Shown in pieces: positions 35,597 through 44,168 of a DNA stretch of 64,000 bases (its first letter is position 1; every line of letters begins with the position of its first letter). This DNA comes from Dechloromonas denitrificans. Its GTDB lineage: Bacteria; Pseudomonadota; Gammaproteobacteria; Burkholderiales; Rhodocyclaceae. The stretch is from NCBI RefSeq assembly GCF_001551835.1, contig NZ_LODL01000007.1, forward strand, positions 287,016 to 351,015, in the 5' to 3' direction. Under the pieces are notes generated by a model, which saw nothing but the letters and a program-made list of their open reading frames with translations, did no database searches and was not told the origin of the DNA. The position numbers and the translations under genes are program-made.

Positions 35597-36118
35597 ATGA
35601 CCCGGACCAATTACCGGCTACTGCTGGCTCTGGCAGTCTCCTTGCTGTTGCATTTGCTGCCTTTTATCGAGGCACTGCTCGCCCTGCCGGCGCCCCCCCC
35701 TCAAGCACCGCCCTTGCAGGCCACTCTGCGCGCGCCACCGGCCATGCCGGCACAGGTGCCACTGAGCTTGCCGGAACCCAGTGCCGCTGCGCCCAAAACC
35801 CTACCACCGCCGCAAAGCCCCAAAAATAATACAAAAGTTATAAAATCGTGGGCACAGGAAATTCAGCGGCAATTTCTCAAGCAGCAGAAACAGGGAATTT
35901 TCTACCCCGCCGAAGCCATCGCCAAAGGCCTTGAAGGCGATGTTTTGGTCTTGATCGTTCTCAACCCAGATGGCCAGGTCGTTGGGGCGCGCGTCGAGGA
36001 AAGCAGCGGCTCCCGCCTGCTCGACGACGGGGCGTTGCAAGCGGCGCGGGCGCTACGCGCCCTGCCGGCCGACACGCCGCGCGAAACGCTGTTGCCGATT
36101 CGTTTCCGGCTGAAATAA
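35597..36118 (+). CDS. TonB family C-terminal domain protein
   Basis: 173 residues. A single N-terminal TM anchor (YRLLLALAVSLLLHLLPFIEALLAL), a Pro-rich periplasmic spacer (residues 33-75) and a TonB C-terminal domain (YPAEAIAKGLEGDVLVLIVLNPDGQV, then SSGSRLLDDGALQAARAL). It could energise an outer-membrane receptor, but exbB and exbD are not adjacent. Its start lies only tens of bases from the divergent ankyrin gene, so the two share a promoter region. Confidence 0.87.
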   Translation: MTRTNYRLLLALAVSLLLHLLPFIEALLALPAPPPQAPPLQATLRAPPAMPAQVPLSLPEPSAAAPKTLPPPQSPKNNTKVIKSWAQEIQRQFLKQQKQGIFYPAEAIAKGLEGDVLVLIVLNPDGQVVGARVEESSGSRLLDDGALQAARALRALPADTPRETLLPIRFRLK

Positions 36119-36241
36119 TTTTCTGGCAGCGACAGACGTCTGCTAGTTTTTACATTTTTTACCGGTGTATGATCGGTAAAGAATATTAACAATCGCTGAA
36201 CCGCCCGCTAGAGGCCGTCGTTTTTTTGAGGGGAAATTGCC

Positions 36242-37876
36242 ATGAATAGTCTGAGTTCGCTACGCGTTTCGACACGCATGCAGTTGCTGGTTGGGCTGAC
36301 CCTGATCGGCCTGCTCGCGCTCTGCCTGACCTCCTTGTTCCAGCTCAAGTCGACCATGCTGGACGACCGCAAACAGAAAACCCGCAATCTGGTCGAAGTG
36401 GGCGTCGGCATTCTTGCCCACCACCAAAAATTGGTCACCGAGGGCAAGCTCTCGGACGAAGATGCCAAGAAAGCCGCCCGCGACAGCCTGCGCGGCCTGC
36501 GTTACGACAAGGACGACTACTATTTCGCCTTCGACACGACGGGTACCTATGTCGTGCACGGCGGCAACCCGGCGGCAGAAGGGCAAAACAAGATCGACCT
36601 GAAAGACACCAACGGCAAGCTGATCATCAAGGAACTGATCAGCGCCGGCCAGAGCGGTGGCGGCTTTGTCGATTATTGGTTCCCACGCGCCGGACAACAG
36701 ACGCCGGAACCGAAACTTTCCTACGCCGCACCGTTTGCCCCCTGGGGCTGGGTGCTCGGCACCGGCATCTATATCGACGATATCGATCGCCAATACAAGG
36801 AAGGCACCCTGCTGCTCGGCGGCATCTCGTTCGTCCTGCTCGCCCTGCTCAGCCTGGTTGGCTGGCAGGTCAGTTCCAGCATCCTGCGTCAATTGGGCGG
36901 CGAACCGAAGACGGCAACGGAAATCATGCAACGCGTCGCCGATGGCGACCTGACGGCCAAACTGGACAACGCCCCGGCCGGCAGCCTGCTGCACGCGCTG
37001 GGTGGCATGGTTTCCTCGCTGCGGCAGCTGGTCAGCGTCATCCATACCGATGCCAATACGCTGGTCAACAATGCCGAGCATATCGCCCGCGCCTCGGATG
37101 AAGTGGCCAAGGCGGCCGAACATCAGGCTGACTCGACGTCGGCGATGGCAGCCGCAATCGAGCAACTGACCGTCAGCTCGAACCACATTTCCGACAGCGC
37201 CCGGGAAACGGCCCGCGAGACCACCGATGCAGTCCAACTGGCCGGCCAGGGTAGCAGCCGGGTCAACCAGGCTTCGCAGGCCATCCAGAAGATTTCCGAC
37301 ACGGTATCCGACGCCTCCGGCCGTATTCGCGCGCTGGAAGAACGGGCCAAGCAGGTTTCCTCGATTGCCAACGTGATCAAGGACATTGCCGGGCAGACCA
37401 ATTTGCTGGCCCTGAACGCCGCCATCGAGGCCGCCCGTGCCGGTGAACAGGGTCGCGGTTTTGCCGTGGTTGCCGATGAGGTGCGCAAGCTGGCCGAACG
37501 TACCTCCTCGGCGACACTGGAAATCGAGCAGATGATCAGCGGCATCCAGAACGACACGGTCGGTGCCGTCGAGGCGATGAGCGCCGCCCTGCCCGAAGTT
37601 CAGGAAGGCGTCGAACTGGCCAACTCGGCCTCCGAGTCACTGCAGGCCATCGAGGACGGGGCTCGCCGGACGCTCGAACGGGTTGGCGAAGTAGCCGACG
37701 CAACGCTGGAACAAAGCTCGGCCAGCACGTCGATTGCCCAGCGCGTCGAGCAGATTGCCAACATGGTCGAGGAAACCACCGAAACCATCCGCGGCACGGC
37801 GGCAACCGCGCATGAGCTGGAAAATATTGCCAACAACCTGAAACAGCAGATCGGAAAATTCAGAATCTCGGGCTGA
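36242..37876 (+). CDS. Methyl-accepting chemotaxis protein with single Cache sensor
   Basis: 544 residues. TM1 ([21 protein letters not shown]), periplasmic sCache_2 domain (about 35-190, with [22 protein letters not shown] and [18 protein letters not shown]), TM2 ([19 protein letters not shown]), HAMP and a signalling domain with the tip [22 protein letters not shown]. sCache_2 receptors often sense short organic acids. A GAGGGGA ribosome site precedes the ATG. The 123-nt upstream gap is AT-rich and contains inverted repeats CAGACGTCTG (36133-36142) and TACCG/CGGTA (36160-36178). Confidence 0.94.
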   Translation: MNSLSSLRVSTRMQLLVGLTLIGLLALCLTSLFQLKSTMLDDRKQKTRNLVEVGVGILAHHQKLVTEGKLSDEDAKKAARDSLRGLRYDKDDYYFAFDTTGTYVVHGGNPAAEGQNKIDLKDTNGKLIIKELISAGQSGGGFVDYWFPRAGQQTPEPKLSYAAPFAPWGWVLGTGIYIDDIDRQYKEGTLLLGGISFVLLALLSLVGWQVSSSILRQLGGEPKTATEIMQRVADGDLTAKLDNAPAGSLLHALGGMVSSLRQLVSVIHTDANTLVNNAEHIARASDEVAKAAEHQADSTSAMAAAIEQLTVSSNHISDSARETARETTDAVQLAGQGSSRVNQASQAIQKISDTVSDASGRIRALEERAKQVSSIANVIKDIAGQTNLLALNAAIEAARAGEQGRGFAVVADEVRKLAERTSSATLEIEQMISGIQNDTVGAVEAMSAALPEVQEGVELANSASESLQAIEDGARRTLERVGEVADATLEQSSASTSIAQRVEQIANMVEETTETIRGTAATAHELENIANNLKQQIGKFRISG

Positions 37877-37899
37877 CCGATTCAGTCAAAGCACACTCC

Positions 37900-37925
37900 G
37901 GGGCGGCCTCAAACCGCCCCGTTTT
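37900..37925. terminator. Terminator between the chemoreceptor and CoA-transferase genes
   Basis: A 7-bp stem GGGGCGG/CCGCCCC with a 7-nt loop followed by GTTTTC on the plus strand. It terminates the chemoreceptor gene and overlaps the last codons of the convergent CoA-transferase gene. Confidence 0.75.
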
Positions 37926-39108
37926 CTTTCAGGGCAGCAATTTGCGCCGGCGAATAGCCCAACGCCGACAAGACCTCCTCGGTATGCGCCCCCAGTTCGG
38001 GGCCGAGCCATTCGGTACTGCCCGGCGTCGCCGACAGCTTGGGCACGATGCCGGGAATGCGGAACGACCGCCCATCGGGCAGCTTTGCCGTCTCCAGCAT
38101 TTGCCGAGCAATGAATTGGGGGTCGGAAAACATGTCGACCGCCGCATAGACGCGTGACGATGGCACTTCTGCCGCGGCCAGGATGGCCAGCACCTCGGCC
38201 TCATCGCGCGCGCCGCACCAGGTGTCGATCAGGGCATAAATCTCGTCGCGACGGGCATCGCGCCCAGCGTTGTCGGCCAGGCCGGGATCATCGGCCAGAT
38301 CGCGGCGCTCCATGGCGTGCATCAGGCGCTTGAAGATGGCGTCGCCATTGGCACCGATGGTGACGTGCTTGCCATCGCGCGTCGTATGGGTATTGGACGG
38401 GGTAATGCCCGGCATGATGTTGCCGGTCCGCTCGCGAACGAAGCCGAAGACATCGAATTCCGGCACCAGCGATTCCATCATCGCGAAGACCGCTTCGTAG
38501 AGCGCAACATCGACCACCTGCCCGGCCCCACCATTGACTTCCTTGTGGCGCAGGGCCATCAGCGCACCGATGGCGCCCCACAGCGCGGCAATCGAATCAC
38601 CGATGGAAATGCCGGTACGGACCGGCGGCCGATCCGGAAAGCCGGTGATGTAGCGCAAACCGCCCATCGACTCGCCGACCGCGCCAAAGCCTGGCTGATC
38701 CTTGTACGGCCCGGTCTGCCCAAAGCCGGAAAGACGGACCATGACCAGGCCGGGATTGGCTTCCTTCAATACCTCCCAGCCCAGGCCGAGTTTTTCCAGC
38801 ACGCCGGGGCGGAAATTCTCGACCAGGATATCGGCCTCGGCGATCAGCTTGCGGACGAACTCGCGGCCTTCCGGGTGCTTTAGGTTGGCGGTCACCGACT
38901 TCTTGTTGCGCGCCTGGACGTACCACCACAACGAGGTGCCTTCGTACAGCTTGCGCCATTTACGCAGCGGATCGCCGCCATCGGGCGCCTCGACCTTGAT
39001 CACCTCGGCCCCGAATTCCGCCATGATGCGGGTGCAGAACGGACCGGCGATCAGCGTCCCCAGTTCCACCACTTTCAGGCCGGCCAGCGGCTTTTGTATT
39101 TCGCTCAT
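37909..39108 (-). CDS. CaiB/BaiF family CoA-transferase
   Basis: 399 residues from ATG at 39108. Class III CoA-transferase features: LAGLKVVELGTLIAGPFCTRIMAEFGAEVIKVE, the RNKKSVTANLKHPEG segment, ENFRPGVLEKLGLG, and LSGFGQTGPYKDQPGFGAVGESMGGL. The catalytic Asp is expected near SIGDSIAALWG (family knowledge). It moves CoA between organic acids; the acid is not evident. It begins 1 nt after murI ends, so the two are translationally coupled. Confidence 0.92.
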   Translation of the reverse strand: MSEIQKPLAGLKVVELGTLIAGPFCTRIMAEFGAEVIKVEAPDGGDPLRKWRKLYEGTSLWWYVQARNKKSVTANLKHPEGREFVRKLIAEADILVENFRPGVLEKLGLGWEVLKEANPGLVMVRLSGFGQTGPYKDQPGFGAVGESMGGLRYITGFPDRPPVRTGISIGDSIAALWGAIGALMALRHKEVNGGAGQVVDVALYEAVFAMMESLVPEFDVFGFVRERTGNIMPGITPSNTHTTRDGKHVTIGANGDAIFKRLMHAMERRDLADDPGLADNAGRDARRDEIYALIDTWCGARDEAEVLAILAAAEVPSSRVYAAVDMFSDPQFIARQMLETAKLPDGRSFRIPGIVPKLSATPGSTEWLGPELGAHTEEVLSALGYSPAQIAALKENGAV

Positions 39109-39109
39109 C

Positions 39110-39901
39110 TCAGGGTTCCCAGTGTTCAACCGGCATTTTTTGCCCCCACAGGCGGTCGACCGTAGCAATCACCCGGGCCGGGGCGCCGCTGGTCGCAATG
39201 CGCAAATGGCCATGGCCGCCGCCGAGCAGATTCTGCACCCCCAGCAAACGTTCGAGTTGGCGGGCCACCGGCTCGCCGGTATCGAGCAGGCTGACGCCGG
39301 CCGGCATCCGGGCCGCAATCGCCTCGGCCACCCACGGGTAATGCGTGCAACCGAGCACCACGACATCGGCCCCGGCTGCTGCCAGTGGCGCGACAAAACC
39401 ATCGAGCAGGGCCAGGACCTGCGCACTGTGCGGCCCCTGCTCCTCGATCGTCTCGGCCAAGCCCGGGCAGGCCTGTGCGACGACACGCAGATGATTGGCG
39501 TGATTGCCGACCAGGCGCTGGAAACGTTCGCTCTGCAAGGTCCGGGTCGTCGCCAGGACGCCGATCACACCGCTCCGGGTCAGGCTGGCGGCCGGCTTGA
39601 CGCCGGGCTCCAGGGCGACGATGGGCAAGCTGCTGGCCGCCCGGATAGCCTCTGCCGCCGCTGCCGTCGCCGTGTTGCAGGCGATGACCAGCGCCTTGGC
39701 GCCGCGCCGGGCGAGTGCCTCGGCGATCAGGACGCCGCGCTCCTTGAGGAAAGTCTCCGGGCGGTCGCCGTAGGGCAAAAAGCGGGTATCGGCAAAATAG
39801 AAGAAATCTTCCTGCGGCAGACGGTCCCGCAGGGCGCGCAACACAGTCAGGCCGCCGAGGCCGGAGTCGAAAACGGCAATGGGTTGGTTGTTCAATGGCA
39901 T
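39110..39901 (-). CDS. murI: Glutamate racemase
   Basis: 263 residues. The N-terminal VFDSGLGGLTVLRAL, both catalytic cysteines (VIACNTATAAA and VVLGCTHYPW) and the LVNGD-like glycine regions fit MurI. It makes D-glutamate for peptidoglycan in the cytoplasm. It lies downstream of the icd terminator and is coupled to the CoA-transferase gene, an unusual partner. Confidence 0.95.
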   Translation of the reverse strand: MPLNNQPIAVFDSGLGGLTVLRALRDRLPQEDFFYFADTRFLPYGDRPETFLKERGVLIAEALARRGAKALVIACNTATAAAAEAIRAASSLPIVALEPGVKPAASLTRSGVIGVLATTRTLQSERFQRLVGNHANHLRVVAQACPGLAETIEEQGPHSAQVLALLDGFVAPLAAAGADVVVLGCTHYPWVAEAIAARMPAGVSLLDTGEPVARQLERLLGVQNLLGGGHGHLRIATSGAPARVIATVDRLWGQKMPVEHWEP

Positions 39902-39915
39902 GCCCGGAAAAGAAG

Positions 39916-39935
39916 AAGCCCCCTGGCGGGGGCTT
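39916..39935 (-). terminator. Terminator of icd
   Basis: An 8-bp perfect stem AAGCCCCC/GGGGGCTT with a 4-nt loop, followed on the minus strand by CTTCTTTT. It lies between icd and murI; murI starts 15 nt later, so read-through may supply murI. Confidence 0.75.
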
Positions 39936-39959
39936 TATTCAACCACAATCGCGCCCGAA

Positions 39960-41201
39960 TTACATGCGGGCGATCATCGCGTCGCCAAAGGCCGAGCAGG
40001 ACAACTCTTCGGCCCCATCCATCAGGCGGGCGAAGTCATAGGTCACCTGTTTGTCGCCAATGGCCGCCTCCATGGCCTTGATGACCAGATTGGCCGCTTC
40101 GATCCAGCCGAGATGGCGCAGCATCATTTCGGCGGAAAGGATCAGCGAGCCCGGATTGACCTTGTCCAGCCCGGCATACTTCGGCGCCGTGCCGTGCGTC
40201 GCCTCGAAACAGGCATAGTTATCGGAGATGTTGGCGCCCGGCGCGATACCGATGCCGCCCACCTGAGCGGCCAGCGCGTCGGAAATGTAGTCGCCGTTCA
40301 GGTTGGTGGTGACAATGGTGTCGTACTCGGCCGGTCGCAACAGGATCTGCTGCAGGAAGGCATCAGCAATGGAGTCCTTGACGGTGACTTCGCGGCCGGT
40401 GTTCGGGTTGGTGAAATGACACCACGGGCCACCGTCGATCAACTGGGCACCGAACTCTTCCTGAGCGACCTTGTAGGCGATGTCGCGGAACAGCCCTTCG
40501 GTGAACTTCATGATGTTGCCCTTGTGCACGATAGTCAGCGACTTGCGGTCGTTGGCGATGACGTACTTGAGCGCGGCACGGACCAGGCGGGTCGTACCTT
40601 CGATGGAGATCGGCTTGATGCCGATGCCGGAAGTCAGCGGAAAACGGATCTTGTTGACACCCATTTCCTGCTGCAGAAACGCGATGACTTTCTTCGCACC
40701 TTCGGATTCGGCCGCCCATTCGATACCGGCATAGATGTCTTCGGTGTTCTCGCGGAAGATGACCATGTTGGTCAGTTCCGGATGCTTCAGCGGCGACGGC
40801 ACGCCCTTGAAGTACTGCACCGGACGGACGCACTGGTAAAGATCGAGTTCCTGGCGCAGGGCGACATTCAGCGAGCGGATACCGCCGCCGACCGGGGTCG
40901 TCATCGGCCCCTTGATGGAGACCGAGTATTCCTTCAGCGCATCGAAGGTTTCCTTCGGGAACCACTCGTCCGGGCCGTAGAGGCGGGTGGATTTCTCACC
41001 GGCATAGACCTCCATCCAGTGGATCTTCTTTTTGCCGCCGTAGGCCTTGTCGACCGCAGCATCGATCACCTTGATCATGACCGGGGTGATGTCGATGCCA
41101 ATACCGTCGCCTTCGATGAACGGAATGATCGGATTGTCCGGAATCGCCTGGCCCGGAACGATTTTCTGACCACCTGGCGGAACCTTGATGTGAGATGCCA
41201 T
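39960..41201 (-). CDS. icd: Isocitrate dehydrogenase (NADP-type)
   Basis: 413 residues from ATG at 41201, behind AGGAGTGACT; upstream extension to 41300 lacks family similarity. Substrate and cofactor segments: [51 protein letters not shown](T)EDIYAGIEW, and the nucleotide region [17 protein letters not shown] typical of NADP enzymes (K and Y for the 2'-phosphate). It competes with AceA in this window for isocitrate at the glyoxylate-TCA branch point. Confidence 0.96.
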   Translation of the reverse strand: MASHIKVPPGGQKIVPGQAIPDNPIIPFIEGDGIGIDITPVMIKVIDAAVDKAYGGKKKIHWMEVYAGEKSTRLYGPDEWFPKETFDALKEYSVSIKGPMTTPVGGGIRSLNVALRQELDLYQCVRPVQYFKGVPSPLKHPELTNMVIFRENTEDIYAGIEWAAESEGAKKVIAFLQQEMGVNKIRFPLTSGIGIKPISIEGTTRLVRAALKYVIANDRKSLTIVHKGNIMKFTEGLFRDIAYKVAQEEFGAQLIDGGPWCHFTNPNTGREVTVKDSIADAFLQQILLRPAEYDTIVTTNLNGDYISDALAAQVGGIGIAPGANISDNYACFEATHGTAPKYAGLDKVNPGSLILSAEMMLRHLGWIEAANLVIKAMEAAIGDKQVTYDFARLMDGAEELSCSAFGDAMIARM

Positions 41202-41314
41202 AGTCACTCCTAGCGTTGTTATTGGGTTGCCTCGAGCGGTCGCGAACTCTCGGGAAGCCGCCTCTCCTCCAACGGGCAACCAGCGCCAATTATGGAACAA
41301 AATCAGCGCTGATG

Positions 41315-42445
41315 TCAGCGCTCCAAAAGCAGCCGCCGCCCAGCAACATCCTGGCCATCCACCGGATCAGGTGCACGAAAGCGCTTCGACAGCAAGGCGG
41401 ATGGCGTTTCCACCCAGCGGTGGAATGCCCAGGCACTCGCCAGGCTAAGCAGAAATGCAAACAGCAACCCGAGCACGGCGGCCTCTGGCGAGTTCCATTC
41501 CATGCGCGCCCATAGCGCGCCAACCAGCACCAGAACAGGGAAATGGACCAAAAACAGGCTGAACGATATCTTGCCAAGTGCCGCAATCAGCCGGCTGCGC
41601 GGCCAGCGTTGGCCCAAGCCGGAACGTTCGGCAACAAACAGCATCATCCCGAACAGCATCGCGATAACCAGCCGCCAGCGCCATTCGTAAAGGATGGCCA
41701 GGACCATCAAGCCCAGAAAGGCAACAAACTCGATCGGCGAACGGCGTACCAGTGCCTTATGTACAAGGACGCCCATGAAAAAATAGGGGAAGAAATACAT
41801 CGCCCAGCATTCTCCGCCCGGATCAAGATTGAAGTGGAACAGCGAGTAGATCGAACTGCCCCAGCCGAGCAGCGTAAAGATGCCTTCCTTCCCTCGGCCG
41901 AAACGCTGCTGCAGGACCATCCCGAAGGCGTAACCAAACCCAAGCTGGAAGTTGATGCAAACAAACCACAAGCCGGCCGACAGGGCCTCGTAGCCCAGAA
42001 TATCCTGCAGAAAAAACAGATGGGCCAGGAATTGGGCCAGCGAGACCGGCTGCCCCAGCACGTCATCAGGCACCCAGCCGCGGGCGAATTCGTAAATAGG
42101 CAGGATGGCTACGACAATCGCCAGGTAAGGCAGCCCCAGGCGGCAATAACGCTGGATCGCAAAACGTCCTAGCTGATTAACGCTCCAGACCCGGGTACCG
42201 ATTGTCTGGGCAGCGACAAAGCCGCTGACCACAAAGAACACTTGTGTTGCACGGGCATATTGAGCCAGCCAAGCCAGGAAACCACCCAAAAGCGGTGCCG
42301 CCCAGTCGGTCAACGGGGCATAAAGGGCAAAGTGATGCCAGACGATGGTCAGTGCCGCAAAGGCGCGCAATGCCAGAATAAATGAAGGCCGAACAGCAGA
42401 AGCCATGACAGGGAAGCCAGCGAACAAAACCCGCCATTTTCGCAT
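41315..42445 (-). CDS. Acyltransferase 3 (OafA/YrhL) family membrane protein
   Basis: 376 residues from ATG at 42445 (GTG 42451 and ATG 42406 are alternatives). About ten TM helices. The N-terminal [20 protein letters not shown] with the conserved His, and the VFFVVSGF motif, define the family. It probably transfers an acetyl or similar acyl group to a surface polysaccharide. Base use is less GC-rich than its neighbours, and an IS element lies just upstream, so it may have been acquired. Confidence 0.88.
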   Translation of the reverse strand: MRKWRVLFAGFPVMASAVRPSFILALRAFAALTIVWHHFALYAPLTDWAAPLLGGFLAWLAQYARATQVFFVVSGFVAAQTIGTRVWSVNQLGRFAIQRYCRLGLPYLAIVVAILPIYEFARGWVPDDVLGQPVSLAQFLAHLFFLQDILGYEALSAGLWFVCINFQLGFGYAFGMVLQQRFGRGKEGIFTLLGWGSSIYSLFHFNLDPGGECWAMYFFPYFFMGVLVHKALVRRSPIEFVAFLGLMVLAILYEWRWRLVIAMLFGMMLFVAERSGLGQRWPRSRLIAALGKISFSLFLVHFPVLVLVGALWARMEWNSPEAAVLGLLFAFLLSLASAWAFHRWVETPSALLSKRFRAPDPVDGQDVAGRRLLLER

Positions 42446-42501
42446 ATCCACCCCGCCATTGCGGCGTCGATCGGCTTATCGGGCCACTCACCATAAAAAA
42501 A

Positions 42502-42517
42502 GGAGGTCCGAAGACCT
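42502..42517 (-). terminator. Hairpin at the left flank of the IS element
   Basis: GGAGGTC/GACCTCC with a short loop; on the minus strand it runs into TTTTTTT (42494-42500). It works as an intrinsic terminator between the IS and the acyltransferase gene. Confidence 0.65.
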
Positions 42518-42534
42518 CCTCAGACTGCTGACGA
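42518..42534 (+). repeat. Left terminal inverted repeat of the IS
   Basis: CCTCAGACTGCTGACGA; 15 of 17 bases match the complement of the right end, and weaker similarity continues inward for about 8 bases. The exact outer boundary could differ by 2-3 bases. Confidence 0.75.
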
Positions 42535-42592
42535 ACCCCCGATTTTTCGGGGGTTTTGTTTTTCTGTTTGGAAATCAGGCTGATTTCCGGAT

Positions 42593-44067
42593 TCAAGACG
42601 AAACGAGGCGGATTGTGAAGTTTGCCTGGAGAAACCCGACCTGCCAGCGATAGCGGGCGGATTGGGCGGAAAACTGGGTTCGGGCAAGGATTTTGAGCAG
42701 TAAGGCGGCGGCCTTCCTGGCCAGCAACAGGGCCATCTTCTTCATGTTCTGACAGGCAGCCGAGAGCAGGCACTGCGCCTGCACCTTGGCCAGCCCCCGG
42801 AAACGGGCGTAACGGTGGCCGTGCAACTCCTTGGCATCGGCAAAGCTGCGCTCCACGGTTTCCTTGCGTCGGGCGTACAGCCGTTTGCCCAGGTCGGTCA
42901 GGCGATTGGCGTTGATCGCGCTTCCTTGCACGCTTCCCAGAGATGCCGGGTGACGAGCTTCTGGTGACTCCTGCTCTGCGTACATTGCGCTCGTTGGGCA
43001 CAATCGGCGCAATGTTTGGGATTTGAGGCATATTCCCGATAGCCCAGCCGGTTGGTCGTCCGGTACGGCAGGACTTCACCGGTCGGGCAGCGGTAGCAAT
43101 CCTGTACCGCATCGTAGAGATAGTCCCGCTTGTAGAAATAGCCATCGCGGTGGCTCGGTCGCTTGTAGCCCATCACCCCGAACAGTTCCCGGTCAAGGAT
43201 GCCCTTGCAGACTTGGGGAGTGAAATACCCGGCATCCAGACCGACGGCACCCACAGCCAACTCAAAGCGTTCCTTGGCCCGATCCAGGCGGGCAAGGTAC
43301 GGTTGGCTGTCGTGGACATTGCCCGGCGTGACATGGGTATCGACGATCAGGGCATGCACGCCATCGACGGTGCGGTGATCCAGATAGAAGAAGCCGGTCG
43401 GCTTGTTGTCGCGGGCCATGAAGCCTGCGTCGGGATCGACCGTACTGACCTTAATTTCCTTGGTCGGCGGGGCCGAGTCATCGTCATCGCGCTTGAGCGG
43501 CTTCTTGCCGGCAGCGACCCGATCAGCCTCGATCGCCGCATCGAGTTCGGCCAGGTAGGCCGCCGGGGTTTGTTCAAGCTGATGGATTTCAAAGTGCCGT
43601 TTGTTGGCGTTGGCCTTCAGGTGGGTGCTGTCGGTGTAGAGCACACGCCCACCAATCAGCTTGTGCTCGATGGCTTGCTCGACAATACCGTCGAAGATGC
43701 GTTGCTCGATGTCCGTGCCGACAAACCGGCGACGACGGTTCTGCGACAGCGTTGAGGCATCCGGGACCTTGTCCGTCAGGCGAAAGCCGAGAAACCAGCG
43801 GTAGGCAACATTGACTTCGATTTCCTTGACCAGTCGCCGCTCGGAGCGAATCCCGAACAGATAGCCGATGAATAGCATTTTGAACAACACCACCGGATCA
43901 ACGGCCGGTCGGCCATTGTTCTCGCAGTAAAGGTGCTGGGTCGCTTCGCGGATGAAATCAAACCGGATGTGCTGGTCGAGCAGTCGGAGCAAGTGGTCTT
44001 TCGGGACCAGTTGCTCCAACGTCACCATCTCCAGTTCCGTCTGGGCAGGGGAGGCAGGCTTGAGCAT
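42593..44067 (-). pseudogene. IS1182-like transposase, interrupted by a -1 frameshift
   Basis: The first frame (44067 to 42898, 389 residues from MLKPAS) carries the N-terminal IS1182 domain (HIRFDFI, PAVDPVVLFKMLFIGYLFGIRSERRL) and the DDE core (YTDSTHLKANANK, VDTHVTPGNVHDSQ, VGLDAGYF). It ends abnormally after HLWEACKEA. Homologous sequence continues in the -1 frame as INANRLTDLGKRLY, RKETVERSFADAKELHGHRYARFRGL and QNMKKMA, ending at 42593. Loss of one base near 42921-42925 explains this. No slippery heptamer is present, so the copy is probably inactive. Confidence 0.8.
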
Positions 44068-44110
44068 GCCAACATTATAAAAAAACAAAGCCCCCAAACG
44101 ATTGGAGGCT

Positions 44111-44127
44111 TTGTCAGCAATCTGAGG
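44111..44127 (-). repeat. Right terminal inverted repeat of the IS
   Basis: Read on the minus strand as CCTCAGATTGCTGACAA, matching the left repeat at 15 of 17 positions. Confidence 0.75.
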
Positions 44128-44150
44128 GGGCTGAAAATCAGCCCCCTTTT
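44126..44150. terminator. Hairpin downstream of the fusA-like gene
   Basis: A perfect 9-bp stem GGGGGCTGA/TCAGCCCCC with an AAA loop. A T-run follows only on the plus strand; on the minus strand, the direction of the fusA-like gene, the expected T-run has been replaced by the IS end. Confidence 0.6.
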
Positions 44151-44168
44151 CTCTCGAACACCTTTGCC

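Larger units (their letters stand above)
42518..44127 (-). mobile_element. IS1182-family-like insertion sequence, transposase frameshifted
   Basis: About 1.6 kb bounded by imperfect terminal inverted repeats and carrying one transposase gene split by a frameshift. Both inner ends carry hairpins (42535-42555 and 44084-44112), as is common for elements that shield their transposase from outside transcription. No target duplication could be recognised. The right end abuts the terminator hairpin of the fusA-like gene. Confidence 0.8.

Noticed and set aside
36119..36241. Possible sigma28 promoter before the Cache chemoreceptor (TAAAGAAT ... GCTGAACC)
   Set aside because: The -10 part matches the GCCGATAA consensus poorly and the spacing is off by one, so it is not reported as a feature.
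42898..43012. Programmed frameshift in the IS transposase
   Set aside because: The break is to the -1 frame, but no X XXY YYZ heptamer exists in the overlap near 42921-42925. A one-base deletion explains it better.
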